Part shown: positions 6,685-13,373 of the stretch, in pieces | Position numbering within the stretch: position 1 is the first letter of the stretch | Layout: every line of letters starts with the position of its first letter | Source: Tannerellaceae bacterium | GTDB taxonomy: Bacteria > Bacteroidota > Bacteroidia > Bacteroidales > Tannerellaceae | Assembly (NCBI GenBank): GCA_031279915.1 | Contig: JAITHO010000010.1 | Coordinates: 1-13,373 of the forward strand | Direction of reading: 5' to 3' | DNA length: 13,373 nt | Notes under the pieces: model-generated | The model's database searches: none | What the model was told of the DNA's origin: nothing | The model's input: the letters and a program-made list of their open reading frames with translations, nothing else | Translations under genes and position numbers: made by a program

Positions 6685-8091
6685 TCAATTGCCAAGGATT
6701 ATGTTGCCCATATCTACAAGTGACCAGGGGTTTACTGTGATATTAACCGTAAGAGCTCCTGTTGCACCTATGATATTGTTCTTGTTGCTGTCATCTATTT
6801 CAGGATAAGGCCTGCCGAGCTTGTTGATGTCAGCCACGCTCACCTGATAGTAGTTGTTGCGATAAGATTGATATTCTTTGCTTGTGGTGACGGCGTTAAG
6901 GAAGACATTATAGAAGCAGTAGCGTCCGAAGTAGGTGGTGTACTCGTTGGTCAGAGTCTGCATTGACTGGTTGAGATAGTCTACGTGGAGCTGAGCTTCG
7001 TTCCTGTCAGTGTAATAGAAGTAGCTATTGTTATCTATAACCACGTGGAGAGTATCCGTGTTGGCAGGAGTTTGAGTTGTGACTACCGGCTTGTTGAGCG
7101 TTTTGTCGAAGGACGTTGCATAAGCATCCGGAGTGAATCTAACCTTTATAGTAGCGTAGGTCGTTTCGCCATAACGGGCATCCTTGTGCGTATTCTCGAG
7201 GGCATACTTGGCATAGCGGTCAGCTACGACTGTTGTGCTTGGGTCGAGGGCTACGAATTGGCTTACCTCCCAGTTCTGGCCGTATGTTTTATCCTTCACG
7301 GCGAACTCATTCTGGAAATCGGTTGCATAGTCGGCCACGTTCAGAGACGTCCAGTTGGGGTCAATCCAGCTTGCGCTTTGCTCCTTCATGGGCAGTACTT
7401 TGGTGTTCTTGTTACCGATGGCAAATTCCAGAGTTGCGGGGTCGAAGAGAGCGTTAGAGGCAGGTCTGGGAGACGGCTGGTCGAGCTTACCTTCGGTTTG
7501 TACTGTAATTTTGGCAGTCATACGCTCAACAGTGACGTTGGCATTGTTTACAGTCGAAGGCAGGATGTCAACCATTACTGGTTTGTCGTTGAACATCGGG
7601 TTGCCTTTGAAGGCTGGGTCAAGGATTTTCCCACTCTTGTAGAAGAGACCTTCCTGATTCGCGATGGAGTAGCTCAGAGCGCTGAGACCGCTTTGCTTGA
7701 TTAAGGTAATCATGTCGTTATGGAGGTTGAGACCTACGTAAACTTTCTTATTGTTACCGGTCGGAACGTGAAAGGTTACTTCGTACTTGTTGGCTCCTAT
7801 CGATGTTGGGGTTTGAACGGTGGTGTCCACCTCGTAAGCGTTTTGTGCATTAAAGACAAAGATGGTTGCCTGGGAGATTGCCTTTTCGTTGTCATTGGCG
7901 TTGTTATCGGTTACGGCCCTGGTTGATGTGGCTCCGGTGAAGCTCACAGTTAAGGTCGCTTTTTCTTTTCCGTTTATTGGGTCAGTGCCAGTTCCTGGAG
8001 CAAGGGGTTCTTCGTTTGAACAGCTTGTGATGATTGTTACGCTTGCGGCAACTGCTGCGGATGCAGCTAAAAATCTAAACATCTTTTTCAT
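6685..8091 (-). CDS. Mfa1-like fimbrial major subunit (type V pilus fimbrillin)
   Basis: A 468-residue fimbrillin precursor. It has a lipoprotein signal peptide (ITSC, Cys at residue 24). A linker leads to the first strand (ATLTVSFTGATSTR) and a single arginine at residue 58 followed by AVTDN. In Porphyromonas type V pili, an outer-membrane arginine-specific protease cuts at the equivalent site to free the acceptor groove, so Arg58 is the likely maturation site here. Further family features are 'ISQATIFVFNAQN', 'KVYVGLNLH', 'VERMTAKITV' near the middle, and the C-terminal 'LTVNITVNPWSLVDMGNIIL' region, which in Mfa1-type subunits provides the donor strand for the next subunit. Subunits would polymerise on the cell surface. 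It is the first gene after a consensus promoter and is followed by a hairpin and then the anchor gene. Shaft-cap or tip genes (mfa3-5 type) are not in the window. Confidence 0.88.
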   Translation of the reverse strand: MKKMFRFLAASAAVAASVTIITSCSNEEPLAPGTGTDPINGKEKATLTVSFTGATSTRAVTDNNANDNEKAISQATIFVFNAQNAYEVDTTVQTPTSIGANKYEVTFHVPTGNNKKVYVGLNLHNDMITLIKQSGLSALSYSIANQEGLFYKSGKILDPAFKGNPMFNDKPVMVDILPSTVNNANVTVERMTAKITVQTEGKLDQPSPRPASNALFDPATLEFAIGNKNTKVLPMKEQSASWIDPNWTSLNVADYATDFQNEFAVKDKTYGQNWEVSQFVALDPSTTVVADRYAKYALENTHKDARYGETTYATIKVRFTPDAYATSFDKTLNKPVVTTQTPANTDTLHVVIDNNSYFYYTDRNEAQLHVDYLNQSMQTLTNEYTTYFGRYCFYNVFLNAVTTSKEYQSYRNNYYQVSVADINKLGRPYPEIDDSNKNNIIGATGALTVNITVNPWSLVDMGNIILGN

Positions 8092-8199
8092 TTAAAAATT
8101 GGTTTTTAATTTAGTTAATAAATACTTACTTTTATAATTGGTTTTGATATGTTTTAGTTCCTTTTCAGAACGTCAGCAGTTTGTTTCCTTTTGACACTG

Positions 8200-8207
8200 C
8201 AAAGGTA
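8200..8207 (-). promoter_or_regulatory. -7 element of the fimbrial promoter
   Basis: The minus strand reads TACCTTTG here, an exact match to the Bacteroidetes -7 consensus TAnnTTTG. It lies about 110 bases upstream of the major-subunit ATG, which predicts an untranslated leader of about 100 bases. No TTG is found at the ideal 19-21-base spacing upstream; the nearest is 26 bases away, so the -33 half is weak and may need an activator. Confidence 0.5.
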
Positions 8208-8320
8208 GAGGTGATTTACAGAGGGGTTATTACCAATTTTTATATAAGCGTTAGCCATTTTATTAAACCATTGTACAATCTCCATTTTTATGCGTCAACA
8301 GCCACTTAGCAGAGCAAAAG

Positions 8321-8351
8321 TTGCATAAGAAAAAAAGAACTACTACATTTG
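8321..8351 (+). promoter_or_regulatory. Promoter of the tRNA gene
   Basis: TTG (8321-8323) and TACATTTG (8344-8351) are separated by 20 bases, matching the Bacteroidetes -33/-7 pattern closely. Transcription should begin a few bases after 8351, about 15-20 bases before the tRNA. Confidence 0.75.
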
Positions 8352-8375
8352 CGCCCACCAAATCAGGAATCAAAT

Positions 8376-8449
8376 GGCGAGATAGCTCAGCAGGTTAGAG
8401 CGCATGATTCATAATCATGAGGTCCCGAGTTCAATCCTCGGTCTCGCTA
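8376..8449 (+). tRNA. tRNA with CAT anticodon, probably elongator tRNA-Met
   Basis: A full cloverleaf of 74 bases. It has a 7-bp acceptor stem (GGCGAGA with TCTCGCT, first pair G-U), a GCTC/GAGC D stem, an anticodon stem CATGA/TCATG with loop TTCATAA (anticodon CAT at 8410-8412), a CCGAG/CTCGG T stem and discriminator A at 8449. CCA is not encoded. The paired first base rules out a typical initiator tRNA. A CAT anticodon can also belong to tRNA-Ile2, whose C34 is converted to lysidine; this cannot be excluded by eye. It has its own promoter and terminator and lies alone. Confidence 0.93.
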
Positions 8450-8460
8450 CTTGGAATGAA

Positions 8461-8491
8461 AGCGATTACAATGAAAGTAGTCGCTTTTTTT
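8461..8491 (+). terminator. Terminator of the tRNA gene
   Basis: AGCGATTAC (8461-8469) pairs with GTAGTCGCT (8477-8485), with one G-U pair and a 7-base loop, followed by a run of T to 8491. It starts 11 bases after the tRNA. This is a standard intrinsic terminator. Confidence 0.88.
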
Positions 8492-8541
8492 GTCTCCAGC
8501 TTGAATTAGAATTATAAAATGAAGTAAGCCTTAAAGAGATT

Positions 8542-8907
8542 ATGAATATAGAAGAACTGTATGCCTTTTGCTCCTCCATAAAAGGCTGCACTGAATCAAC
8601 TCCCTTTCTACAACACAATATTTTAGTCCTGAAAGTTATGGATAAAATGTTCGCCTATATCCCTTTGGAGCCGAAAGATGGCATAATGAAGGTGAATCTG
8701 AAGTGCGATCCCGACAGATCCGTTGCCTTACGCGAGAAGTACAGCGGCATTGCCGAAACCGCCTTCAAAACCCATCCGTGGAACCTCGTCACCCTGGAAA
8801 GCGATGTCCCCGACAGCCTGATTAAAGAGCTGGTACTCCATTCCGTCAGCGAAGTCCTGAAGAAACTCTCCAAAAAGAAGCAGGAAGAATACAGAAACCT
8901 TAGCTGA
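8542..8907 (+). CDS. MmcQ/YjbR-family protein
   Basis: A 121-residue cytoplasmic protein with no signal peptide or membrane segment. It follows the MmcQ/YjbR pattern over its whole length: an N-terminal helix (NIEELYAFCSSIKGC), 'FLQHNILVLKVMDKMFAYIPL' strands, 'MKVNLKCDPDRSVALREKY' (about 49-67), then 'KTHPWNLVTLESDVPDSLIKELVLHSVSEVLKKL' at about 76-109. The fold is CyaY-like and is often annotated as DNA-binding, but its role is not settled. The family length is usually 110-125, so it is complete. It sits between the tRNA terminator and its own strong terminator, so it is probably transcribed alone. No clean -7 element is visible in the 50 bases upstream. Confidence 0.87.
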   Translation: MNIEELYAFCSSIKGCTESTPFLQHNILVLKVMDKMFAYIPLEPKDGIMKVNLKCDPDRSVALREKYSGIAETAFKTHPWNLVTLESDVPDSLIKELVLHSVSEVLKKLSKKKQEEYRNLS

Positions 8908-8989
8908 AATACATCCGAACCTGCGAACATATATACCGACCTCCCCTACAAAGCCGATCCCTACCTATATTAAATAAGGATCCAACAGC

Positions 8990-9022
8990 AAAAAAGACTG
9001 CATCAAGCAGTCTTTTTTATTT
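8990..9022 (+). terminator. Strong intrinsic terminator after the YjbR-family gene
   Basis: Twelve bases at 8990-9001 (six A then GACTGC) pair perfectly with 9007-9018 (GCAGTC then six T) around a five-base loop, and T-rich sequence follows. The A-tract and T-tract make it effective in either direction. Confidence 0.92.
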
Positions 9023-9128
9023 TACCACATCCCAAAAGCTTTAAGCTCGGAAGGAGCTTATGTTTCGGCGGGCATAGATGCGGAATTGTGCTCAACTGTT
9101 CGATTGTTCGGGAATGATGCTATCAATA

Positions 9129-9189
9129 TGTAAGAATATGGCGGTCGAATTCTGAGTAGATGTAAGCATATTCTCGGTATATGCTTACA
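9129..9189. promoter_or_regulatory. Candidate operator: three TGTAAGcATAT half-sites
   Basis: TGTAAGCATAT (9161-9171) and its exact reverse complement (9179-9189) form an 11-bp dyad with a 7-base centre. A further direct copy with one mismatch (TGTAAGAATAT) lies at 9129-9139, 32 bases upstream, about three helical turns. The dyad ends 46 bases before the -33 TTG of the nitrogen cluster promoter, a typical place for an activator. There is no T-run, so a terminator is less likely. The binding protein is unknown. Confidence 0.5.
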
Positions 9190-9235
9190 GGTCGTTAAAC
9201 TGATTACTTTGCAAAACAAAAAGACAGCGAAAAGC

Positions 9236-9266
9236 TTGATTAAATATCAAAAAGATTCTAATTTTG
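9236..9266 (+). promoter_or_regulatory. Promoter of the torF-like/glnK/amtB cluster
   Basis: TTG (9236-9238) and TAATTTTG (9259-9266) are separated by 20 bases, the same spacing as the tRNA promoter, and match the Bacteroidetes consensus. The leader to the ATG at 9314 would be about 40 bases, AT-rich and without a Shine-Dalgarno sequence. Confidence 0.75.
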
Positions 9267-9313
9267 CGCCGTGAAAATCATTTTATTTTTATTACTCTTT
9301 AAAAGCAAACAAA

Positions 9314-10045
9314 ATGGCAAAAAGATTACTTGTACTATTAACAAAGAAGGTTATTATTGCGGCGGCTCTGACCGTTTGCGTGTCGACAACAATGAAGGCT
9401 CAAGCGGAATTTGAGATAACACCGTCGGCAGATCTCGTTAGCAGCTATGTATGGAGAGGAATGTATCAAACGGGGGCATCGTTTCAGCCCTCGTTGAACC
9501 TCTCATACGGAGCTGTATCGCTGGGATTTTGGGGTAGCACAGATTTTGCGTCTGTTGGAAACTTTGATTTGGGAATCCCAAAAGAATTTGACATAACGCT
9601 GGGCTTGTCGCTGGGCAGCTTAAGCGTGGCTCTGGTGGATTATTGGTGGGCAGGCGAAGGGAGTCCGTATGGAGAGTATAAGGCATCGCACTTTTTTGAG
9701 GCTGCGCTGGGATATAGCTTCGGAAGCTTCTCGCTGGGCTGGAACACTATGCTGTGGGAGGCCAACGGAGGCGTCGATGACTACGAGCAGCAGTTCTCTA
9801 CCTTCATTACGGCGGCCTACGACTTCTCGGTGAAGGGTGTTCTGTGCAGCGCGGGCATAGGCATCTCGCCCTGGACGGGCATGTATCATGCGGGAGATTC
9901 GAAGGGGCTGGTATTTTCAACCATATCCCTGAAGGCTTCGAAGGAAATCAAGCTATCGGATTCCTTTTCTCTGCCGGTATTCGCGGAAGCTATAGTCGCG
10001 CCGAATCAAGACAATGCCTTCCTTGTGTTTGGCATCAGCTTATAG
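9314..10045 (+). CDS. TorF-family putative porin
   Basis: A 243-residue outer-membrane protein. A signal peptide covers about residues 1-31, with a long positively charged start, a hydrophobic core at 13-23 and a KAQA cleavage site. The first mature strand, 'EITPSADLVSSYVWRGMYQTGASFQPSLNLSYG' (about 34-66), is the hallmark of the TorF / TIGR02001 family. Repeated amphipathic Gly/Ser/Phe strands follow, ending in VFGISL. Family members are predicted barrels of about 220-270 residues, so this one is complete. The substrate is not known. The gene leads a unit with PII (32 bases downstream) and amtB, which suggests a role in uptake of ammonium or another small nitrogen source, or in the response to nitrogen limitation; this is inference from context. 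Confidence 0.85.
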   Translation: MAKRLLVLLTKKVIIAAALTVCVSTTMKAQAEFEITPSADLVSSYVWRGMYQTGASFQPSLNLSYGAVSLGFWGSTDFASVGNFDLGIPKEFDITLGLSLGSLSVALVDYWWAGEGSPYGEYKASHFFEAALGYSFGSFSLGWNTMLWEANGGVDDYEQQFSTFITAAYDFSVKGVLCSAGIGISPWTGMYHAGDSKGLVFSTISLKASKEIKLSDSFSLPVFAEAIVAPNQDNAFLVFGISL

Positions 10046-10077
10046 GAATTATATGTAGAATAAATAATAGGATAATT

Positions 10078-10434
10078 ATGAAGAAGATTGAAGCTATCAT
10101 CAGAAAAACAAGATTCGACGACGTGAAGGAGGCCCTCCTTGCCGCCGACATCGAATGGTTCTCGTACTACGACGTTCGCGGCGTGGGCAAGGCTCTCCAG
10201 GGGAGGGTATACCGCGGCGTTGTGTACGATACAAGCAGCATAGAGAGGATATTGATATCCATAGTTGTGCGCGACAAGAATGTGGAGAAGACCGTGGCGG
10301 CCATACTGAAGGCTGCGCAAACGGGTGAAATCGGCGATGGACGTATTTTCATCATCCCAATTGAAGACGCTGTCCGCATACGGACGGGCGAAAGAGGAGA
10401 TATTGCATTGTATAACGCAGAAAAAGAAAAGTAA
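10078..10434 (+). CDS. glnK: PII nitrogen regulatory protein
   Basis: A 118-residue PII protein that would act as a cytoplasmic trimer sensing ATP/ADP and 2-oxoglutarate and would block AmtB when nitrogen is plentiful. The start at 10078 gives the family N-terminus MKKIEAIIRKTRFDDVKEAL; longer upstream frames run inside the preceding gene. The T-loop (about 37-55) includes VYRGVVY, whose Tyr50 aligns with the uridylylated Tyr51 of E. coli GlnB/GlnK. The C-terminal signature is GEIGDGRIFIIPIEDAVRIRTGERG (about 82-106). Only three bases separate its stop from the amtB ATG, the classic glnK-amtB pairing, which is why GlnK rather than GlnB is proposed. Modification at Tyr50 cannot be asserted because no uridylyltransferase gene is in view. 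Confidence 0.93.
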   Translation: MKKIEAIIRKTRFDDVKEALLAADIEWFSYYDVRGVGKALQGRVYRGVVYDTSSIERILISIVVRDKNVEKTVAAILKAAQTGEIGDGRIFIIPIEDAVRIRTGERGDIALYNAEKEK

Positions 10435-10437
10435 GAG

Positions 10438-11685
10438 ATGTTAGACACTGGTAATACAGCGTGGCTTATAGTTGCCACCATTTTGGTATTGCTTATGACG
10501 ATACCTGGTTTGGCCCTGTTCTACGGAGGCTTGGTGAGACAAAAGAATTTCCTTAGCGTGATAATGCAATGCTTGTTCATTGCGGGCGTGATAAGTATTT
10601 TATGGTTTGGCGTTGGATACAGTTGGGTATTTGGCTCGGCCTTTATGGACGGTAATCCGATGGGCGCCTTTATCGGCGGATTCGATAAGATGTTTTTGCG
10701 TGGGATAGGGACAGATGTGCTGCTCGAAGGGCCTAATATCCCTGAGGCTCTGTTCGCTCTCTTCCAGTGCATGTTCGCCATCATTACTCCGGCGCTCATT
10801 ATTGGAGCTTTTGCCGAGAGGATGAAGTTTTCGGGATACGTGCTCTTTATCTCCTTGTGGTCGCTGATTGTTTACAACCCTATGGCGCATTGGGTTTGGG
10901 GCGGAGGATGGTTGATGGAGATGGGAGCGATTGACTTCGCCGGCGGAACGGTTGTGCACATCAATGCCGGAATATCTGCCTTAGTGATGGCCGTAATGCT
11001 CGGCAAGCGCTCGGATTACAAGCACGGTAGGCCCACTACGCCTCACAATGTTCCCTTCGTATTCTTAGGCGCGGCTTTTCTTTGGCTGGGATGGTTCGGA
11101 TTCAATGCGGGTAGCGGACTTGCAGCCGACGGAATTGCTGCTAATGCCTTCCTTGTTACTCATATTGCAACGGCCGTGGCCGTAACTGTTTGGATGCTGA
11201 TTGATTGGATAAGCAATGGCAAGCCTACTGTTGTAGGCGCCAGCACTGCAGCCGTGGCCGGTTTGGTGGCTATTACGCCCGCTGCCGGTACGGTCGACAT
11301 CTTCGGCGGCATGGTAATAGGCGCTGCCTCCTCGCTTATATGCTATTTCATGGTAGCCGTGGTTAAGGCCAAGATGAAGTACGACGATTCGCTCGATGCC
11401 TTCGGAGTTCATGGCATAGGCGGTATTATTGGATCTATACTCACGGGCGTATTTGCCACTCGCTTCATCACCGGAGCCGAGGGCGTGCAAGGAGCTTTGT
11501 ATGGCGACTGGCATCAGCTTGGGGTGCAGATTGTGGCAACAGTGTTCAGCGTTGCTTACAGCGCAATTGTAACTATTATCCTGTTTTTCATTGTCGATAA
11601 GACAGTGGGCCTGCGTGTTTCGAAGCGCGTTGAGGAAGAAGGATTGGATATTTACGAGCACGGTGAAACAGCTTACAATAATTAG
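10438..11685 (+). CDS. amtB: Ammonium transporter AmtB
   Basis: A 415-residue Amt/Mep/Rh channel of the inner membrane that conducts ammonium or ammonia. The N-terminus already starts in the first membrane helix, and about eleven hydrophobic helices are visible. Pore residues are conserved and line up with E. coli AmtB: the gate Phe113 (Phe107), Trp154 (Trp148) and Asp166 in DFAGG (Asp160), and the twin histidines His174 in GGTVVHINAG (His168) and His325 in FGVHGIGGIIG (His318). The family motif GWFGFNAGSGL is at about 218-228. It follows the PII gene by three bases, consistent with translational coupling and with PII docking on the cytoplasmic face. The last codons overlap the promoter region of the glutamine synthetase gene. 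Confidence 0.96.
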   Translation: MLDTGNTAWLIVATILVLLMTIPGLALFYGGLVRQKNFLSVIMQCLFIAGVISILWFGVGYSWVFGSAFMDGNPMGAFIGGFDKMFLRGIGTDVLLEGPNIPEALFALFQCMFAIITPALIIGAFAERMKFSGYVLFISLWSLIVYNPMAHWVWGGGWLMEMGAIDFAGGTVVHINAGISALVMAVMLGKRSDYKHGRPTTPHNVPFVFLGAAFLWLGWFGFNAGSGLAADGIAANAFLVTHIATAVAVTVWMLIDWISNGKPTVVGASTAAVAGLVAITPAAGTVDIFGGMVIGAASSLICYFMVAVVKAKMKYDDSLDAFGVHGIGGIIGSILTGVFATRFITGAEGVQGALYGDWHQLGVQIVATVFSVAYSAIVTIILFFIVDKTVGLRVSKRVEEEGLDIYEHGETAYNN

Positions 11686-11688
11686 CTA

Positions 11689-11696
11689 TACATTTG
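11689..11696 (+). promoter_or_regulatory. -7 element for the glutamine synthetase gene
   Basis: TACATTTG, an exact TAnnTTTG match and identical to the tRNA -7 element, lies four bases after the amtB stop and about 50 bases before the glnN ATG. No TTG lies at the normal -33 spacing, so the promoter may be weak or activator-dependent. Transcription from upstream through amtB is also possible because no terminator is visible in the 60-base gap. Confidence 0.5.
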
Positions 11697-11745
11697 CAAG
11701 CAAAATAAGATTTTTAATAACAATTCAACAAACAGAAACAGCAAG

Positions 11746-13373
11746 ATGAGTACACTAAGATTTAGAGTAGTAGAAGCGGCGTTCAGCAAAAAAGCCGTAG
11801 AAGTTAATGCCCCAAAGAAAGCCTCGGAACTCTTTGCCTCCAAGGTGTTCAATCGCGAGAAGATGTTCAAATATTTGTCGGTTAAAACCTTCGCCAAGGT
11901 GGAGGCTTCTATCGACGCCGGCACTCCGCTCGACGCCGATACCGCCAACGCTGTTGCCGAAGGAATGAAGAAATGGGGAATGGAAATGGGCGCAACTCAC
12001 TATACGCACTGGTTCCATCCCCTCACCGAAGGCACCGCCGAAAAGCATGACGCCTTTGCCGACCCCGACGGTAGGGGAGGTGTGATTGAGAAGTTCTCCG
12101 GTAAGCTGCTCACTCAGCAGGAGCCCGATGCCTCCAGCTTCCCCAGCGGTGGTATCCGGAGTACCTTCGAGGCAAGAGGATATACCGCCTGGGATCCTTC
12201 ATCGCCGGCTTTTATCGTGAATGATACCCTCTGCATCCCTACGGTCTTTATCTCCTATACGGGGGAATCGCTCGATTATAAGATGCCTCTCCTCAAGTCG
12301 CTCGAAGCCGTTAACAAGGCTGCCGTCGATGTATGCCTCTACTTCAACGACGACGTCAAGAAGGTTTACTCCTATCTGGGATGGGAGCAGGAATACTTCC
12401 TCGTCGACGAAGGATTATACGCCGCACGACCCGATTTGCTCCTTACCGGACGCACCCTCATGGGCCACGAAAGCAGCAAGAACCAACAGCTCGAGGATCA
12501 CTACTTCGGAGCCATACCCCTCCGCGTTATGGAGTTCATGAAAGACCTGGAGATTGAGGCATGGAAGCTTGGAATCCCCCTCAAAACCCGTCACAACGAG
12601 GTTGCCCCCAACCAGTTTGAGGTGGCTCCGGTATTCGAGGAATGTAATCTATCCAACGATCACAACCTGATGACCATGGCCCTCATGCGCAACGTTGCAC
12701 GCAAGCACGGCTTCAGGGTTCTGCTGCACGAAAAGCCTTTCAAAGGGATCAACGGATCGGGAAAACACAACAACTGGTCGCTCGGCACAGATACCGGCAT
12801 ATTGCTCATGGCTCCCGGAAAAACTCCGGAGGAAAACCTGCGGTTCATCACCTTCGTAGTCAATGCCCTCAAGGCTGTGCACAGGCACAACGCCCTCCTA
12901 AAGGCTAGCATCGCATCCGCAAGCAATGCCCACAGGCTCGGCGCCAACGAGGCTCCGCCTGCAATCATATCCGTCTTCCTCGGAGCGCAGATAAGCTCCG
13001 TACTCAAGCGGATTGCCGATACCGACACCAAAGAGGTCATGGTGCAAGACAAGCAGGGAATGACGCTCAACATCGGACGAATACCCGAAATCTTCATAGA
13101 CAACACCGACCGTAATCGCACCTCGCCCTTTGCCTTCACAGGCAACCGCTTCGAGTTTCGTGCCGTAGGATCGGAAGCCAACTGCGCCGCCGGCATGCTC
13201 GTTCTGAACGCCGCCATGGCCGAGCAGCTGAAGTTCTTCAAAGCCGACGTAGATGCCCTCATAGCCGCAGGCAAGGATAAATATTCGGCCATACTCGAAG
13301 TGCTCCGCAAAGACGCCCAAGAATGTAGATCCATACATTTCGACGGCAACGGATACTCCGACGAATGGAAGGC
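11746..13373 (+). CDS. glnN: Type III glutamine synthetase (3' end beyond window)
   Basis: ATP-dependent condensation of glutamate and ammonium to glutamine. The frame starts at ATG 11746 (MSTLRFRVVEAAFSKKAVEV) and stays open for 542 codons to the right edge. GSIII proteins are about 700-730 residues, so roughly three quarters is present. Family-defining motifs are visible: GWEQEY (212-217) with metal-binding glutamates; GHESSKNQQLEDHYFG (240-255), a GSIII signature; TRHNEVAPNQFE (281-292); the ATP-binding NGSGKHNNWS (336-345); and GNRFEFRAVGSEAN (466-479). GSIII enzymes are the main glutamine synthetases of many Bacteroidetes and assemble as dodecamers. The order glnK-amtB-glnN places ammonium capture next to its assimilation. 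No frameshift is seen in the visible part. Confidence 0.96.
   Translation, partial: MSTLRFRVVEAAFSKKAVEVNAPKKASELFASKVFNREKMFKYLSVKTFAKVEASIDAGTPLDADTANAVAEGMKKWGMEMGATHYTHWFHPLTEGTAEKHDAFADPDGRGGVIEKFSGKLLTQQEPDASSFPSGGIRSTFEARGYTAWDPSSPAFIVNDTLCIPTVFISYTGESLDYKMPLLKSLEAVNKAAVDVCLYFNDDVKKVYSYLGWEQEYFLVDEGLYAARPDLLLTGRTLMGHESSKNQQLEDHYFGAIPLRVMEFMKDLEIEAWKLGIPLKTRHNEVAPNQFEVAPVFEECNLSNDHNLMTMALMRNVARKHGFRVLLHEKPFKGINGSGKHNNWSLGTDTGILLMAPGKTPEENLRFITFVVNALKAVHRHNALLKASIASASNAHRLGANEAPPAIISVFLGAQISSVLKRIADTDTKEVMVQDKQGMTLNIGRIPEIFIDNTDRNRTSPFAFTGNRFEFRAVGSEANCAAGMLVLNAAMAEQLKFFKADVDALIAAGKDKYSAILEVLRKDAQECRSIHFDGNGYSDEWK

Larger units (their letters stand above)
8908..9313. other. 406-base gap: terminator, inverted repeats and promoter
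   Basis: The gap holds the terminator of the preceding gene (8990-9022), a small dyad TAAGCTC/GAGCTTA (9042-9060), a set of TGTAAGcATAT half-sites (9129-9189) and a consensus promoter (9236-9266). I see no gene; a 25-codon frame from 9078 has no supporting features. Confidence 0.75.

Noticed and set aside
6985..7704. 239-codon plus-strand frame opposite the fimbrillin gene
   Set aside because: It is antisense to a well supported Mfa1-like gene and has no domain or start context.
9078..9155. 25-codon frame upstream of the nitrogen cluster as a leader peptide
   Set aside because: It lies upstream of the mapped consensus promoter, so it would not be on that transcript, and it has no nitrogen-related codon bias or attenuator after it.
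12660..13349. 229-codon minus-strand frame opposite glutamine synthetase
   Set aside because: It is antisense to a conserved glnN coding region; its low-complexity Ser/Ala/Leu-rich translation is a shadow of GSIII codons.

Overview
The window looks like a chromosomal segment of a Bacteroidales bacterium. The evidence is a two-gene fimbrillin locus of the Mfa1/Mfa2 (type V pilus) kind, a type III glutamine synthetase, a Tat-exported Gfo/Idh/MocA oxidoreductase, a GIN-domain (DUF2807) lipoprotein, and promoters that match the Bacteroidetes -33 TTG / -7 TAnnTTTG pattern. Shine-Dalgarno sequences are largely absent in front of the genes, as is usual for the phylum. The genus cannot be fixed from the sequence alone.

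Layout from left to right. (1) Positions 29-1995, minus strand: a small outer-membrane beta-barrel gene followed 13 bases later by an LVIVD-repeat lipoprotein gene, closed by a long perfect hairpin. (2) Positions 2093-3587, minus strand: a Tat-signal oxidoreductase with its own hairpin terminator. (3) Positions 3735-4466, plus strand: a repeat-built GIN-domain lipoprotein. (4) Positions 4467-5146: a 680-base gap between convergent genes. It holds a terminator-like hairpin, a tandem array of seven 42-base units each carrying a 20-base palindrome, and a further inverted repeat. (5) Positions 5147-8207, minus strand: a fimbrial locus with promoter, Mfa1-like major subunit, an intergenic terminator-like hairpin, then an Mfa2-like anchor or accessory subunit with a C-terminal BACON-like domain. 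(6) Positions 8321-8491, plus strand: a complete tRNA transcription unit with a CAT anticodon. (7) Positions 8542-9022, plus strand: a MmcQ/YjbR-family gene and a strong terminator. (8) Positions 9129-13373, plus strand: a nitrogen-assimilation cluster. It starts with regulatory inverted repeats and a consensus promoter, then a TorF-like outer-membrane protein, a PII signal protein, the AmtB ammonium channel and a type III glutamine synthetase that runs off the right edge.

The nitrogen cluster forms one logical path: a possible outer-membrane pore, the AmtB channel in the inner membrane, PII gating of AmtB, and glutamine synthetase fixing the ammonium. The glutamine synthetase has its own -7 element overlapping the amtB stop codon, so it can be transcribed with the others or separately. 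The fimbrial pair is arranged so that a hairpin could limit transcription of the anchor relative to the shaft subunit.

The least explained element is the palindromic 42-base tandem array at 4691-4961. It is open in several frames on both strands, but a one-base deletion in one unit breaks the frame, so it is most likely non-coding.
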